Below are positions 8,641 through 17,541 of a stretch of 64,000 nt of DNA, in pieces; within the stretch, counting starts at the first letter, position 1; each line of letters starts with the position of its first letter. The notes below the pieces were generated by a model. It did not search any database. It saw only the letters and a program-made list of their open reading frames with translations, and was not told where the DNA came from. Location of the stretch: assembly GCF_035918155.1 (NCBI RefSeq), contig NZ_CP109327.1, positions 248,001 to 312,000 on the forward strand, written 5' to 3'. Source of the DNA: Streptomyces sp. NBC_01591. GTDB lineage: Bacteria; Actinomycetota; Actinomycetes; Streptomycetales; Streptomycetaceae. The translations under genes were made by a program, and so were the position numbers.

Positions 8641-9234
8641 GTCAGGGCTGTCCGGATCCGCATACCAGTTATCACGCCACGTCAATCGTGCAGCAGGCGA
8701 ACCGGACCAATCTCGACTACGCAACGCCCCTGTGCGACGAGCACGCCCCAGTCGCGTCATCCGGACGGCACGGACCCGACGGGAACAGATTCAGCCATCA
8801 CTTCGCTGTCGCACATTCTTCCGGTCGCCATTCGCTGAGCACTCGGAGACTGTCGCGGATCCCGATGGATGCGAGGGGTTCTGCTGGTGACAGCGGGACT
8901 CCGGGGGATAGGATATCGCGCACTGCTCGCGGTGGCGGTCGGTGAGGTCGGGGGCGGGGGCGAAGGCACCGTGATTGAGCTGCAAAAACACGCAACCCAG
9001 GGCGGTCCTGCCCGAGGTCGTGAACGCGCGTTTGCTTTTCCTGTCCTGCAGCGCTTACAAATCACCCACAATATCCTCATACGATCACCACAAAGCGGTC
9101 CACTCAACAGCAGTGGGCCCTTTTTTCTTCCGTGACGTTCGCCACCGGCGTCCGCGCCTGGGGTCACGAAGTGGACGTGTAGCGAGAAGCGAGTGCTTCG
9201 TTTTCACGACAAGAGAAGTGTGGAGTGTGATGCC
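8641..9234. other. Gene-free stretch upstream of the surface-protein gene
   Basis: No convincing gene on either strand. It holds a terminator-like hairpin at 9101-9126 and the promoter region of the LANTG protein that starts at 9235. Confidence 0.5.
9101..9126 (+). terminator. Intrinsic terminator with T tract
   Basis: GGTCCACT and AGTGGGCC pair around a short loop and are followed directly by TTTTTT. The U-tract type is uncommon in streptomycetes, where most terminators lack it. Confidence 0.55.
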
Positions 9235-11721
9235 ATGAACCGACTCGGCAGAGACTCGCGCCGATTAGCCTGGAGGCTTGTGGAGCCGCCGGCGCGCATC
9301 GCGTTATCTGTTCTTTTGCTGGCAGGCGGCGCCGTGGGAGCGACGGCTGGACCGGCCGCCGCTTCGACCGCCGACGGTACGCTGACGGTTGAGGTGCTGC
9401 GCGACTTCTTCGGCACCGGCGTGATCAACACGACGATGGACGTGCCGCAGCGGGGCATGAAGGTGGAGATCTCCGACCCCGCTGGGCACGTTGTCACCGG
9501 CGTCACGGATGCCACCGGAAAGGTCGTGGTGTCGCGGTCGACCGTGCTGAGCGGCGGCCAGTACCGCGTCGACGTCAGCATCCCGGCGCCGTACAGCGGC
9601 TATCTGCAGGCGGCGCCTGCGTCGACAGCGGGGAACCACTTCGACAGCTTCACGTCGTTCGTGGATGTGTCGGGCGGACAGAACGCCTCGGTGGTGACAG
9701 GGGTGTGGGATCCGGCCGACTACGCGCTGCCGGACTCGCGGTACTTCGTGCCGATCCACAACGGCGCCAACGGGACCGACAACCGGGCGTTGGTGGCGTT
9801 CGGGACGAAGACCCGGGGCACGTGTCCCACCGATGTGGCGTGCCCGACCACGCTGGCCACGCAGGACCAGGTGGGCACGACGTTCGGGTTGGCGTACGAC
9901 AAGTACCGGACCCGGCTGTTCCAGAGCGCGTTCGCCCGCCGGTACGCCCCGTACGGGCCGCAGGGCGGGGGCGCGATCTACACGGTGCCGGTCAACGGCT
10001 CGGGTGCGCCGGAGCTGTTCGCGCGGGTGCCGGACGCCGCGGTGACGCGGCACGACACCGCCAACATGATCAAGGATCCCGGGTTCACCGACGCGCCGGG
10101 CAAGGAGAGCATCGGTGGCCTGGCCCTGTCGGAGGACGGCTCCACGCTGTACGCGGTGAACCTGCGGACCCGCAGCCTGGTGAGCTTCGACGCGACAGGG
10201 GCCACCGCCGCGGCGCCCAAGTCGACGGTCCCGATCCCGGACCCGGGGTGCGCAAGCCCCGACGACTGGCGGCCGTTCGGTCTCCAGGTCCACAACAACA
10301 CGCTGTACGTCGGCGGCGTGTGCAGCGCGGAGAGCACGCAGCAGCGCGCGGACCTGAAAGCCTTCGTCTCCACCTACGACGGCAAGCGGTTCACCACGGT
10401 GCTGAGCCACCCGCTCACGGACGAACGCGGCAGCGTCTTCGGTTCCGGCGACAAGGCCACCCACTGGAACCCGTGGAACACCAGCCTGGACACGTGGGAC
10501 GACAGGAAGACGGGCAGCGTCTTCATCGATCCGCAGCCGGAGCTGGCCTCCCTCGCCTTCGCCCGCGACGGCTCGATGATCCTGGGTTTCCGCGACCGGT
10601 TCATGGACGTGCTCAGTTGGGGAGGGCTGGACCCCCGCCCGGGGAACGACACGGCGGAAAACGGCATGTCCGGTGGTGACATCACCATGGTCTGCGCCAC
10701 TCCCACCGGTGAATACCAGTGGGAAGGCACCGGGAGCTGCCCCAACCACGCCACCCCCGCCAACAATGGCGGCCAGGCCGCCGATGTCGTCGAATACTTC
10801 CCGGGCGACTTTTACGCCAACGCGCACCAGGAGACCGCGCTGGGGTCGGTGGCCTATATCCCGCAGCAGCAGTGGGTCGTCAGCACGGAGTTCGACCCGG
10901 TCGTCAACGTCGCGACCTCAGGGACCGGGTACCACAACATCACGACCGGTCAGGGCCCGGGCAACAACCCGACCGCCAACGGGTTCCAGTTCGTCAACCG
11001 GGAACAAGGCGGGTTCGGCAAGGCCGGCGGGCTCGGTGACATCGCGTACGCGGCGGCGAACGCGCCGATCCAGGTCGGCAACGTCGTGTGGTTCGACGGC
11101 GACCACAACGGGATTCAGGACCCGGGGCACGTGCTGCTGCCGGGGGCGACGATCAACCTGCTGGACGCGGACGGCAAACAGGTCGCCACGACCAGGACCA
11201 ATGCCGCCGGCGAGTACTACTTCGGCGGTGTCGGCGCCGCGTACGAGCTCACGCCGGGCGCGAAGTACACGGTGCAGTTCGACGTGTGCACCGCGGACAC
11301 CAGCCAGGTGCCCGAGCAGCCCCCGGCGCGCGAGCTGAGGTTCACGCTCCCGCGGGCCGGTGCCAACCGTGCGCACGACTCCAATGTGACCCCGCCGACC
11401 ACCGGACCGTTGTGCAACGGCTACGCGCCTGTCACGGCGCCGGACAAGCCGGGCGGGGTCGATCACACGATCGACGCCGGGGTGTACATCCCGAAGGAAA
11501 CGCCGACTCCCACACCGACTCCGACGCCGCCCGCGGCCTCCACGCCGCCGTCGTCCGCGCCGCCTGCCAACCACCCGGCCCCGGCCGGTGGAGGCGGGGG
11601 TTCGCTGGCGAACACCGGTACGCCCGGGCTGGCGGAGGTGATCGGCATCGTCGGTCTGCTGGTGGGTGCGGGCCTGGTCATCGCGTTCGTGACCCGGAAT
11701 CGTCGCGCCCGGCAACACTGA
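9235..11721 (+). CDS. Sortase-anchored cell-surface protein with SdrD_B-like domain
   Basis: An 828-residue secreted protein. The N-terminus has an RLAWR-type basic start and a hydrophobic core (IALSVLLLAGGAVGATAG) ending near ASTADG, a signal peptide. Residues about 45-600 form a large beta-rich region resembling surface or adhesion modules. Residues about 612-680 form an SdrD_B-like domain (GNVVWFDGDHNGIQDPG with Ca-loop character). A Pro/Thr-rich spacer follows, then LANTG at 791-795, a hydrophobic stretch and a basic tail (RNRRARQH), the pattern recognised by class E sortases. ATG 9235 is preceded by GTGGAGTG. A strong terminator follows. The role is probably an adhesive or structural wall protein. 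Confidence 0.88.
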   Translation: MNRLGRDSRRLAWRLVEPPARIALSVLLLAGGAVGATAGPAAASTADGTLTVEVLRDFFGTGVINTTMDVPQRGMKVEISDPAGHVVTGVTDATGKVVVSRSTVLSGGQYRVDVSIPAPYSGYLQAAPASTAGNHFDSFTSFVDVSGGQNASVVTGVWDPADYALPDSRYFVPIHNGANGTDNRALVAFGTKTRGTCPTDVACPTTLATQDQVGTTFGLAYDKYRTRLFQSAFARRYAPYGPQGGGAIYTVPVNGSGAPELFARVPDAAVTRHDTANMIKDPGFTDAPGKESIGGLALSEDGSTLYAVNLRTRSLVSFDATGATAAAPKSTVPIPDPGCASPDDWRPFGLQVHNNTLYVGGVCSAESTQQRADLKAFVSTYDGKRFTTVLSHPLTDERGSVFGSGDKATHWNPWNTSLDTWDDRKTGSVFIDPQPELASLAFARDGSMILGFRDRFMDVLSWGGLDPRPGNDTAENGMSGGDITMVCATPTGEYQWEGTGSCPNHATPANNGGQAADVVEYFPGDFYANAHQETALGSVAYIPQQQWVVSTEFDPVVNVATSGTGYHNITTGQGPGNNPTANGFQFVNREQGGFGKAGGLGDIAYAAANAPIQVGNVVWFDGDHNGIQDPGHVLLPGATINLLDADGKQVATTRTNAAGEYYFGGVGAAYELTPGAKYTVQFDVCTADTSQVPEQPPARELRFTLPRAGANRAHDSNVTPPTTGPLCNGYAPVTAPDKPGGVDHTIDAGVYIPKETPTPTPTPTPPAASTPPSSAPPANHPAPAGGGGGSLANTGTPGLAEVIGIVGLLVGAGLVIAFVTRNRRARQH

Positions 11722-11736
11722 ACGAACCGCACAACG

Positions 11737-11782
11737 GTGATCTGCCCGTCCGCGATCCGGACGGCGCGGACGGGCAGATCAC
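11737..11782. terminator. Hairpin terminator after the surface-protein gene
   Basis: A perfect 17-base inverted repeat (GTGATCTGCCCGTCCGC and its complement) encloses a 12-base loop, 16 bases after the stop codon. Confidence 0.8.
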
Positions 11783-11884
11783 GTCTCGGCCGGTCCACGA
11801 GGGCCGGCCTTGGCGTCGTCTGCCACCGGACTGCCGAGTGCCGCCGCGAGCCCGCGGCGGCCGGACGGTGTGGTGATCGAAAGG

Positions 11885-12703
11885 ATGAATCGGAGAATGT
11901 CAGCGTCGAACCGCGTGCGGAGCGTGAGAATCCGGCAAGCCCCACCGGGTCGTCCGGCTGACCGGCGCCGATGGCCGCGGTCGCGCCGGGCCGCGGCCGT
12001 CATCGGCATCGCGGTGGCCGCGGTGGCCGCGTTCCTGGTCGCCGACGGCGGCTCCGGCGCCGACGGTCCGCGCCCGCTGACGACGGATGAGGCGAGCCGG
12101 CTGGCGATCACGCGATTCCGTAACTACCAGGCGCAGGGGCGCGCGGTGACGATCACCGTGCCGGGCACTGCCGGCGGGCTGACCGTCACCGGGTCCGTCG
12201 ACTATCGGCGCAAGGTCGGTTACGGCGTGGTGCACGGCACCGGGCGCGACACATCCAGCGAAGGGCTGATCCAGTGGACGCCCACCTCGGTGCACGTCCG
12301 CCCGATGACGGACGCCCCGGCGCACGCACCCGCGTCGCCGCCCCGTTCGGGCTGGTACGACCGTCCGCTGCTGTCGTCCGGCAGCGCGCTGGACACCTCC
12401 CTGTCCATCGCGCTCGGTCTCGGCGGCGACCGGCCGGACAACGCCGAACTGCTGCCGCAGAACGGCGCCGCCTGGTGGGGGCGGGAGCAGGTGGACGGGC
12501 GCTGGGTGGACGTCATGACCGGACCGTCCTCCCCTGACCGCTCCGGTACGGCGGGCAACGTGCGCTACTGGATCGGCTCCGACGGCACCATGTACCGGGT
12601 CCGCGTCAGCGTGGGTTCGCAGCCGGAGCCGGTAGTCATCGATTTCGACACCCACAAGTACGTTCCGGTCAAGCCGGTACCCGGAACCACCCCGACCCGG
12701 TAG
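11885..12703 (+). CDS. Membrane-anchored hypothetical protein
   Basis: About 272 residues. A basic N-terminus (RRRWPRSRRAA) precedes one hydrophobic segment (AVIGIAVAAVAAFLVADG), so it is a type II anchored or secreted protein. The exported part begins PLTTDEASRLAITRFRNYQ and has a pattern seen in streptomycete proteins of unknown function that share a lipoprotein-like beta fold. The ATG choice (11885 or 11897) is uncertain because neither has a clear ribosome site. It follows the LANTG gene on the same strand beyond a terminator and converges on the beta-helix gene, with only 7 bases between their stops. Confidence 0.75.
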   Translation: MNRRMSASNRVRSVRIRQAPPGRPADRRRWPRSRRAAAVIGIAVAAVAAFLVADGGSGADGPRPLTTDEASRLAITRFRNYQAQGRAVTITVPGTAGGLTVTGSVDYRRKVGYGVVHGTGRDTSSEGLIQWTPTSVHVRPMTDAPAHAPASPPRSGWYDRPLLSSGSALDTSLSIALGLGGDRPDNAELLPQNGAAWWGREQVDGRWVDVMTGPSSPDRSGTAGNVRYWIGSDGTMYRVRVSVGSQPEPVVIDFDTHKYVPVKPVPGTTPTR

Positions 12704-12710
12704 CCGCTGT

Positions 12711-14048
12711 TCAGGACGTCTGCACCCGCGCGTACGCGGCGAGCAGGGACGCCGGCGGCAGCCGGATGCCCTCCGTCTTCGGCAGGGCCGGGACGGGCGG
12801 GACAGCGGTGGCGCCCGCAGTGGCGGCGTCGGGGAACTGCGGCTGCGGAGCAGGCGCCGCGACCTCGGTGAACGGGATGCCACCGGGTGCCGTCGGCGCC
12901 GCCCACGTGCCGGCCGGCGAGGACGCCCCGGCCGGAAGCGGGCAGGCCGCAGTCGTCGCGAGCCGGGCGGGCACGGTGGTGCGCAGATCGTTGCCCCGCA
13001 GGCAGTTGCCCCGTCCCCGCGTGGCGGTGGGGAACGTCCAGCCGACGTCGACGCCGTTGCCGGTGAACGTGTTGTCCACGATCTGGTTGCCGACCGGAGG
13101 TATGTCGGTGGTCGCGGTGATCACCAGCCCGGCGTTGCGGTTGCCGGCGATGCGGTTGCGGATGAACCGGTTGTCGCTGCCGCCGTCGATGCCGGCGCCG
13201 ATGCCCCACCCGCCGTCGGCCTGCTCCGGGGTGGCCTTCTGCTGGTTGGCGGCGATCAGATTGCCCGCGATGACGGACCCCTTCTGCGGGAGCAGTTTCT
13301 CCTGGTGGTCGGAGTTGGTGGTGAGTCCGACCCGGTTGCCAAGCAGGCGGTTGCCGACCACGTACATGTCCTCGCTGGCGTTGGTGCCTTCGTAACCGAC
13401 CGCGTTGAGTTCGGCGACGCTGTCCCGCACCACGATGTTGCAGGGCTTGCACTGGCCGACATAGATCCCCGAGTCGGCGCTGCCCGACGCGTACGAGTGC
13501 TCGATGACACCGTTCTGGGCGGAGAACGCGTAGATGCCGTACAGACCGTTGCGGGTCGCGGTCACGTGGGAGACCAGGAACGACTTCAGGAGGGTGACAG
13601 GCTCGTCGCCGGTGTCGTAGCCGCCGCTTCCCCCCGGCAGACCGACGGCCGCCTTCGCCGAACCGGTGACCAGGACCCCGTTCTGCGTGTTGTTCTCCAC
13701 GGTCAGGTTCTCCACGGCCACCCCGGGCGCCGAGACGACGACGCCGTTCGGCTGCTGCAACCGCCCGTCGATGACGACCTTGTCCCGGGACAAACCGCGA
13801 AGAGTGATGCGCGCCGTGTCGATCTTCACCGACTCGTGGTACACGCCCGGCGCGACCAGCACCAGGTCACCGGGCCGAGCCAAGGACACCGCATCCGAGA
13901 TCGTCGGGGCATCGGCAGGTACTCCGATCGTCACATGCGCACCGGCCGGACGCCGGCCCGCGCCCGATCCGCCATCGCCGCCGCAGCCTGCCACCAGCGT
14001 CAGCGTGCCCATTACCGCCGCCAACACGCGAAGAGCTAATCGAGGCAT
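12711..14048 (-). CDS. Right-handed parallel beta-helix lipoprotein
   Basis: About 445 residues. The signal peptide ends in a lipobox (LTLVAGC), predicting a lipid-anchored extracellular protein. From about residue 45 the sequence is a beta-helix: an IGVPADAPTISDAV entry, then repeated short turns such as ENNTQNGVLV, TRNGLYGIYAFS, SGSADSGIYVG and AGNRNAGLVITA, of the pectate-lyase-like/NosD type. The C-terminal 90 residues are Pro/Ala-rich. Such proteins often bind or cleave polysaccharide, but no catalytic residues can be assigned. ATG 14048 is chosen because the signal peptide starts there. Transcribed away from the DyP peroxidase. Confidence 0.85.
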   Translation of the reverse strand: MPRLALRVLAAVMGTLTLVAGCGGDGGSGAGRRPAGAHVTIGVPADAPTISDAVSLARPGDLVLVAPGVYHESVKIDTARITLRGLSRDKVVIDGRLQQPNGVVVSAPGVAVENLTVENNTQNGVLVTGSAKAAVGLPGGSGGYDTGDEPVTLLKSFLVSHVTATRNGLYGIYAFSAQNGVIEHSYASGSADSGIYVGQCKPCNIVVRDSVAELNAVGYEGTNASEDMYVVGNRLLGNRVGLTTNSDHQEKLLPQKGSVIAGNLIAANQQKATPEQADGGWGIGAGIDGGSDNRFIRNRIAGNRNAGLVITATTDIPPVGNQIVDNTFTGNGVDVGWTFPTATRGRGNCLRGNDLRTTVPARLATTAACPLPAGASSPAGTWAAPTAPGGIPFTEVAAPAPQPQFPDAATAGATAVPPVPALPKTEGIRLPPASLLAAYARVQTS

Positions 14049-14135
14049 GATCCCAGTCTGGCATGACGCCCAATTCCACGCCAGAATCGCGAGGTTGACC
14101 GGCACGCTCGATTCGGGTGTGGCACTCTGCACCCC
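14049..14135. promoter_or_regulatory. Divergent promoter region, beta-helix lipoprotein and DyP peroxidase
   Basis: Only 87 bases separate the two outward-facing starts, so both promoters and any shared operator must lie here. It is A+T-richer than its surroundings (for example ATTCCACGCCAGAATCG). No specific operator was recognised. Confidence 0.5.
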
Positions 14136-15293
14136 ATGCGCCGAGCCGATCACCACCCGTCACGCCGCACGTTCCTCGATCTCACCGGCGCCATGATGGC
14201 CGCCGGTCTGACCGCCGGGTGCACATCGGACTCCGCCCAGCCAGGCCGGCACGCCCCTACCCCAGGGGCCACGCCAATGCCGGTTCCGGCGACGGGCCGC
14301 CATCAGGCAGGCATCACGTTCCCCCAGCCGGCCCAGCCCAACCTGCTCGCCGTGGTGACCGACCTCGGTGCCACCGTGGCTCCCGGCCCGTTCCTGGCCG
14401 AACTCGGCCAGGCCATCCGCACACTCACAGCGGGGACCGACACGCGGCTGCTGGGCCTGCCGCCGGGCGACCTCACCGTGACCGTCGGCGTGGGCCCCCG
14501 GCTGGTACGCACGGCCGGTGCCTCGCTGCCCGGTGCGGCCGACCTCCCGCGATTCTCCCGCGAGCGGATCGACCCGCAAGCACGTGGCGGTGACCTGCTG
14601 ATACAGATCTGCGCCAGCGACGCGCTGCTCTTACCGGTCGTCGCCGCCGCGCTTCTGGACCAGGCCGGTGACCGCATCCGCGAACGCTGGCGCCAGTCCG
14701 CACGCCGCGGTACGAACGTGTCCGTCGGCAACGGCCTTACCGCGCCACGCAACCCGCTCGGTTTCATCGATGGCATCGTAGGCCCGCACACGACCGCCGA
14801 ACAACAACGCGACCTGTGGCTGGCGGGGCCCCCTGCGGTCGCCGGCGGCACCCTTGCCGTACTGCGGCGTATGGAACTCGACCTGCCGCGGTTCGCCGCC
14901 CTGTCCGTAGCCGAACAGGAAGCGGTCTTCGGGCGGCGCCGGGCCAGCGGCGTCCCCCTCTCCGGCGGCACCGCCGCCTCGGGCCCGGAACTCGGAGCCA
15001 AGACACCAGACGGGCGCTACCTCGTCCCCGCGGACGCCCACGTGCGCAGAGCGCACGCCACCGTGGTCGGGGTCGGGCTCATGCTCCGCCGCTCCTACAG
15101 CACCGACGAGCCTGCCCCCGGCCTGCTCTTCATCAGCTTCCAGAACGACCTGCGGACCTTCACCGCCACCCTCACCCACATGGACACCTCCGACGCACTG
15201 CTGCCCTTCACCACCACAACCGCCAGCGCGACATTCCTAATCCTCCCCGGCTTCGACCGGCAACACCCGCTCGGTTCCCAGCTGTTCGGCTGA
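14136..15293 (+). CDS. Dye-decolorizing (DyP-type) haem peroxidase, Tat-exported
   Basis: A 385-residue DyP peroxidase. The N-terminus carries a twin-arginine motif (SRRTFLDLTG) followed by a hydrophobic region and an LTAGC lipobox, so it is exported folded and may be lipid-anchored. The family motif GxxDG is present as GFIDG at about residue 209, supplying the distal Asp. The proximal haem ligand is probably in the AHVRRAH segment; a distal Arg is likely in the LMLRRS segment. DyP enzymes oxidise dyes, phenols or metal ions with peroxide and in streptomycetes can serve copper-oxidase maturation. No partner of that kind is adjacent. Confidence 0.9.
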   Translation: MRRADHHPSRRTFLDLTGAMMAAGLTAGCTSDSAQPGRHAPTPGATPMPVPATGRHQAGITFPQPAQPNLLAVVTDLGATVAPGPFLAELGQAIRTLTAGTDTRLLGLPPGDLTVTVGVGPRLVRTAGASLPGAADLPRFSRERIDPQARGGDLLIQICASDALLLPVVAAALLDQAGDRIRERWRQSARRGTNVSVGNGLTAPRNPLGFIDGIVGPHTTAEQQRDLWLAGPPAVAGGTLAVLRRMELDLPRFAALSVAEQEAVFGRRRASGVPLSGGTAASGPELGAKTPDGRYLVPADAHVRRAHATVVGVGLMLRRSYSTDEPAPGLLFISFQNDLRTFTATLTHMDTSDALLPFTTTTASATFLILPGFDRQHPLGSQLFG

Positions 15294-16010
15294 TCACGAT
15301 CAACTTGAGGGCGGGGAGACCGCGATGCCTCACTGCCTGTCGATTTGCATGCGTCGACGCACAGCTGACTGTCCTGGCATCGCCAGTCGCCCGGCCCGCA
15401 GGGGCTCGTTCTCGGCTACGCAACGACCACACCGGGGGCCATCGCGGAGGGCGTGGCCGTGTTTGGCGGACACTGCGCGCACTTGCCTGATGGTGGAACG
15501 CGACCGTGGTCCCACCCAAAACGCGCCGGTGTCCGTACCGTCGGGTGCGGGTGCCCTGACAGGACGGTGCTCTTGGTTGTCCCCGTGGTCACTCCGCACG
15601 TCCCGCGGGGACAGCCCCCGCCCCGGGTGCTTCCTGGATGATGACCGGGTTCGCTCCCCCGATCGGACAGCCCCGCACGGCCCTCGCGCATCGCCGATGC
15701 CGAGGACTCAAGGAGGTTGGGGCGCCTCGGGGGAAGAGGGCGGGGGCGGGGTGTCCTGCTTCTCCTCCCCCGCGGCGGGTCAGGTGCGGACGGGGTCGTC
15801 CGGCACTCCGGCCTGGTTCGCCGGGCCGAGTTGCCAGCGAGTGCCGCCTGGCGCGTCGGCTGGCGAAGTCAGGTGTTGCAGGTGTCGAGCATCTCGGACA
15901 GGGCGTTGACCTCGCTCGGGTTGGCGGTGAGCACAAAGCCGTCGAGAAGTACCGTGAGCAGCTTGCCCTCGAACGACGCAAGAAGCTCCGCGTCGCCTGA
16001 CCCCGAACAT

Positions 16011-16040
16011 ACGGCGCTGCACCCCCAGGTGCAGCGCCGT
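16011..16040. terminator. Perfect GC-rich hairpin
   Basis: A 13-base perfect stem (ACGGCGCTGCACC and its complement) closes a 4-base loop and is followed by TT on the + strand. Likely a terminator. Confidence 0.6.
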
Positions 16041-16256
16041 TTCCACGCTCTGGAGACCCGGTCCATGCAGCGGCCGTGCATGTATCTCGCCCGGAGCATT
16101 GCAGCGTTGCCATCTCTCAGCCGGGAAGCCGCCCGGGCCCGAAACACCCTGCCCATGAACTGCCCCTGGCCAGAGGCGGGGAAGGCGGCCGCGGACAAGC
16201 GCCGCAGAGCGTTGCACGCCGTCGACTGACCCAGTGGCCGGCCTCGTACGGACATC

Positions 16257-16285
16257 GGCGCTGCGCTTCCCCGGGTGCAGCGCCG
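16257..16285. terminator. Second copy of the CGGCGCTGC hairpin
   Basis: CGGCGCTGC pairs with GCAGCGCCG around an 11-base centre. The arms are the same as those of the hairpin 245 bases upstream, so the two look like repeated copies. Confidence 0.5.
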
Positions 16286-16483
16286 TTCGCGTGCTCGGTG
16301 TCGATGCCGATGCCAGAGATCCCCGCCTGGGTGGACAAAGATCCATCGGTGCAGGGCCAAACGGCCCGGCGGCGCCGCAGTCCTTGCCCGGGCGCAGCCA
16401 CTGTAACCATCTATGTGGCGATTCGTCAGGCTTCGTCTCTGAAATCATGAGGCTGTATCAGCCCCTGACTTCGGAGCATCGCC

Positions 16484-16873
16484 GTGACAGCACGTCGCCT
16501 CGCCCCCATCGCCGCCATCTTCCTCGCGGCCTCGCTCGCCGCCTGCGGCTCAAGCGCGGCGAAGACCGAGTCCGACTCGAAGCCGTCGGCCCCCGCCGCC
16601 GCCAGCGCTTCTGGCGCCCCGGGTGACGGTGCCTCCGCTGCCCCGGCGCCCCTGCGGGCGGCGGCGACCTGTCCCTCGCGGAGGCAATCGCACAGATCCC
16701 GGCCGGGGACGAGAGCCGGGCCGGATACAAGCGCGATTCCTTCCGCCACTGGATCGACGAGGACAGCGACGGCTGCTCCACCCGGAACGAAGTGCTGCTG
16801 GCCGAGGCGACGAACAAGCCCGAACAGGGCGCGAAGTGTGTCCTGACCGGGGGTGAGTGGCTGTCGTACTACG
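16484..16873 (+). pseudogene. HNH endonuclease family lipoprotein, 5' exon
   Basis: GTG 16484 starts a lipoprotein signal (IAAIFLAASLAAC, lipobox LAAC) and a Ser/Ala-rich linker. The nuclease part then reads SLAEAIAQIPAGDESRAGY..WIDEDSDGCSTRNEVL up to LSYY, but one frame away. The two frames join if one C is restored in the CCCC run at about 16648-16651. The coding sequence stops after the first base of an Asp codon at 16873, where a group II intron begins. The rest of the gene is at 19403-19761. Family members are exported DUF1524/HNH nucleases. Even after splicing the frame would be broken unless the missing C is a sequencing error. Confidence 0.8.
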
Positions 16874-17541
16874 GTGCGGCGTGAAGTCGCTCTTCGTCAG
16901 TGGGCGGTCCTAGAGGAAAGGGCCGTCTCCGGCTAAGTGATCAAAACAGCCGGTCCCCTAGGTCGGGTGCGGTCTCGGCAACGAGATCGTGCTAAGCCGA
17001 CCGACGCGGAAAGCCCAAGGGCGCACGGGCCATCGTGAGCAACAGGCAGTGGGGAAGTCCGGAAAGGGCGAACGCAGGTGAACCTCCGATGAGGCCCCGT
17101 CAGTCAGTCGCGCCGCAATGGTCAGATTTCGGTGGCGTGTAAGAGGACCTGGAGCTGGAAAGCATCCAAATGGCTCTTCTTCCGTAGTTAGAAGAGTGAG
17201 ATCACCATTGGTCCCGGGGTATAGGAGGCGCCCTCCTTCGGGCATATCTGACAGGAGCGGAACACGACAACCCCGTAAGGGTCCAGCGGAAGTTGGTAAG
17301 CCGGAGGCAACGAAGGCGGAACTCCCTTGCGGGCGCAGGATGACCCGAAAAGCAAATGCTGCTGGAGCGAAAGCTCAGGGGAAAACATGGGTACCGGGGC
17401 CTCACTCGCCATGTATAACCCGGCAGATACGGGCACGACGCCCGGCCCGAAAGGGAGCCCACGCGGGTCAGGTGGGCCTTTGAATGGAATCGGTCAAATC
17501 GAATTAACCGTGGCGCAAGTTGGATACCGGAGGTGGGAATA

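Larger units (their letters stand above)
15294..16483. other. Long gene-poor stretch
   Basis: No full gene is supported. On the minus strand 15869-15997 reads a credible C-terminal peptide (FEGKLLTVLLDGFVLTANP and then a short tail to a stop) without a start, probably a remnant. Two related GC-rich hairpins occur at 16011-16040 and 16257-16285. The rest shows no codon bias in any frame that I trust. Confidence 0.45.

Noticed and set aside
9304..10827. 507-codon minus-strand ORF opposite the LANTG protein
   Set aside because: Composition is Arg/Gly/Val-rich with no motif; it is a high-GC shadow of the plus-strand gene.
15780..16448. 222-codon minus-strand ORF in the gene-poor gap
   Set aside because: It crosses both strong hairpins, lacks a ribosome site and shows no coherent domain; only the separate C-terminal peptide at 15869-15997 in another frame looked coding.
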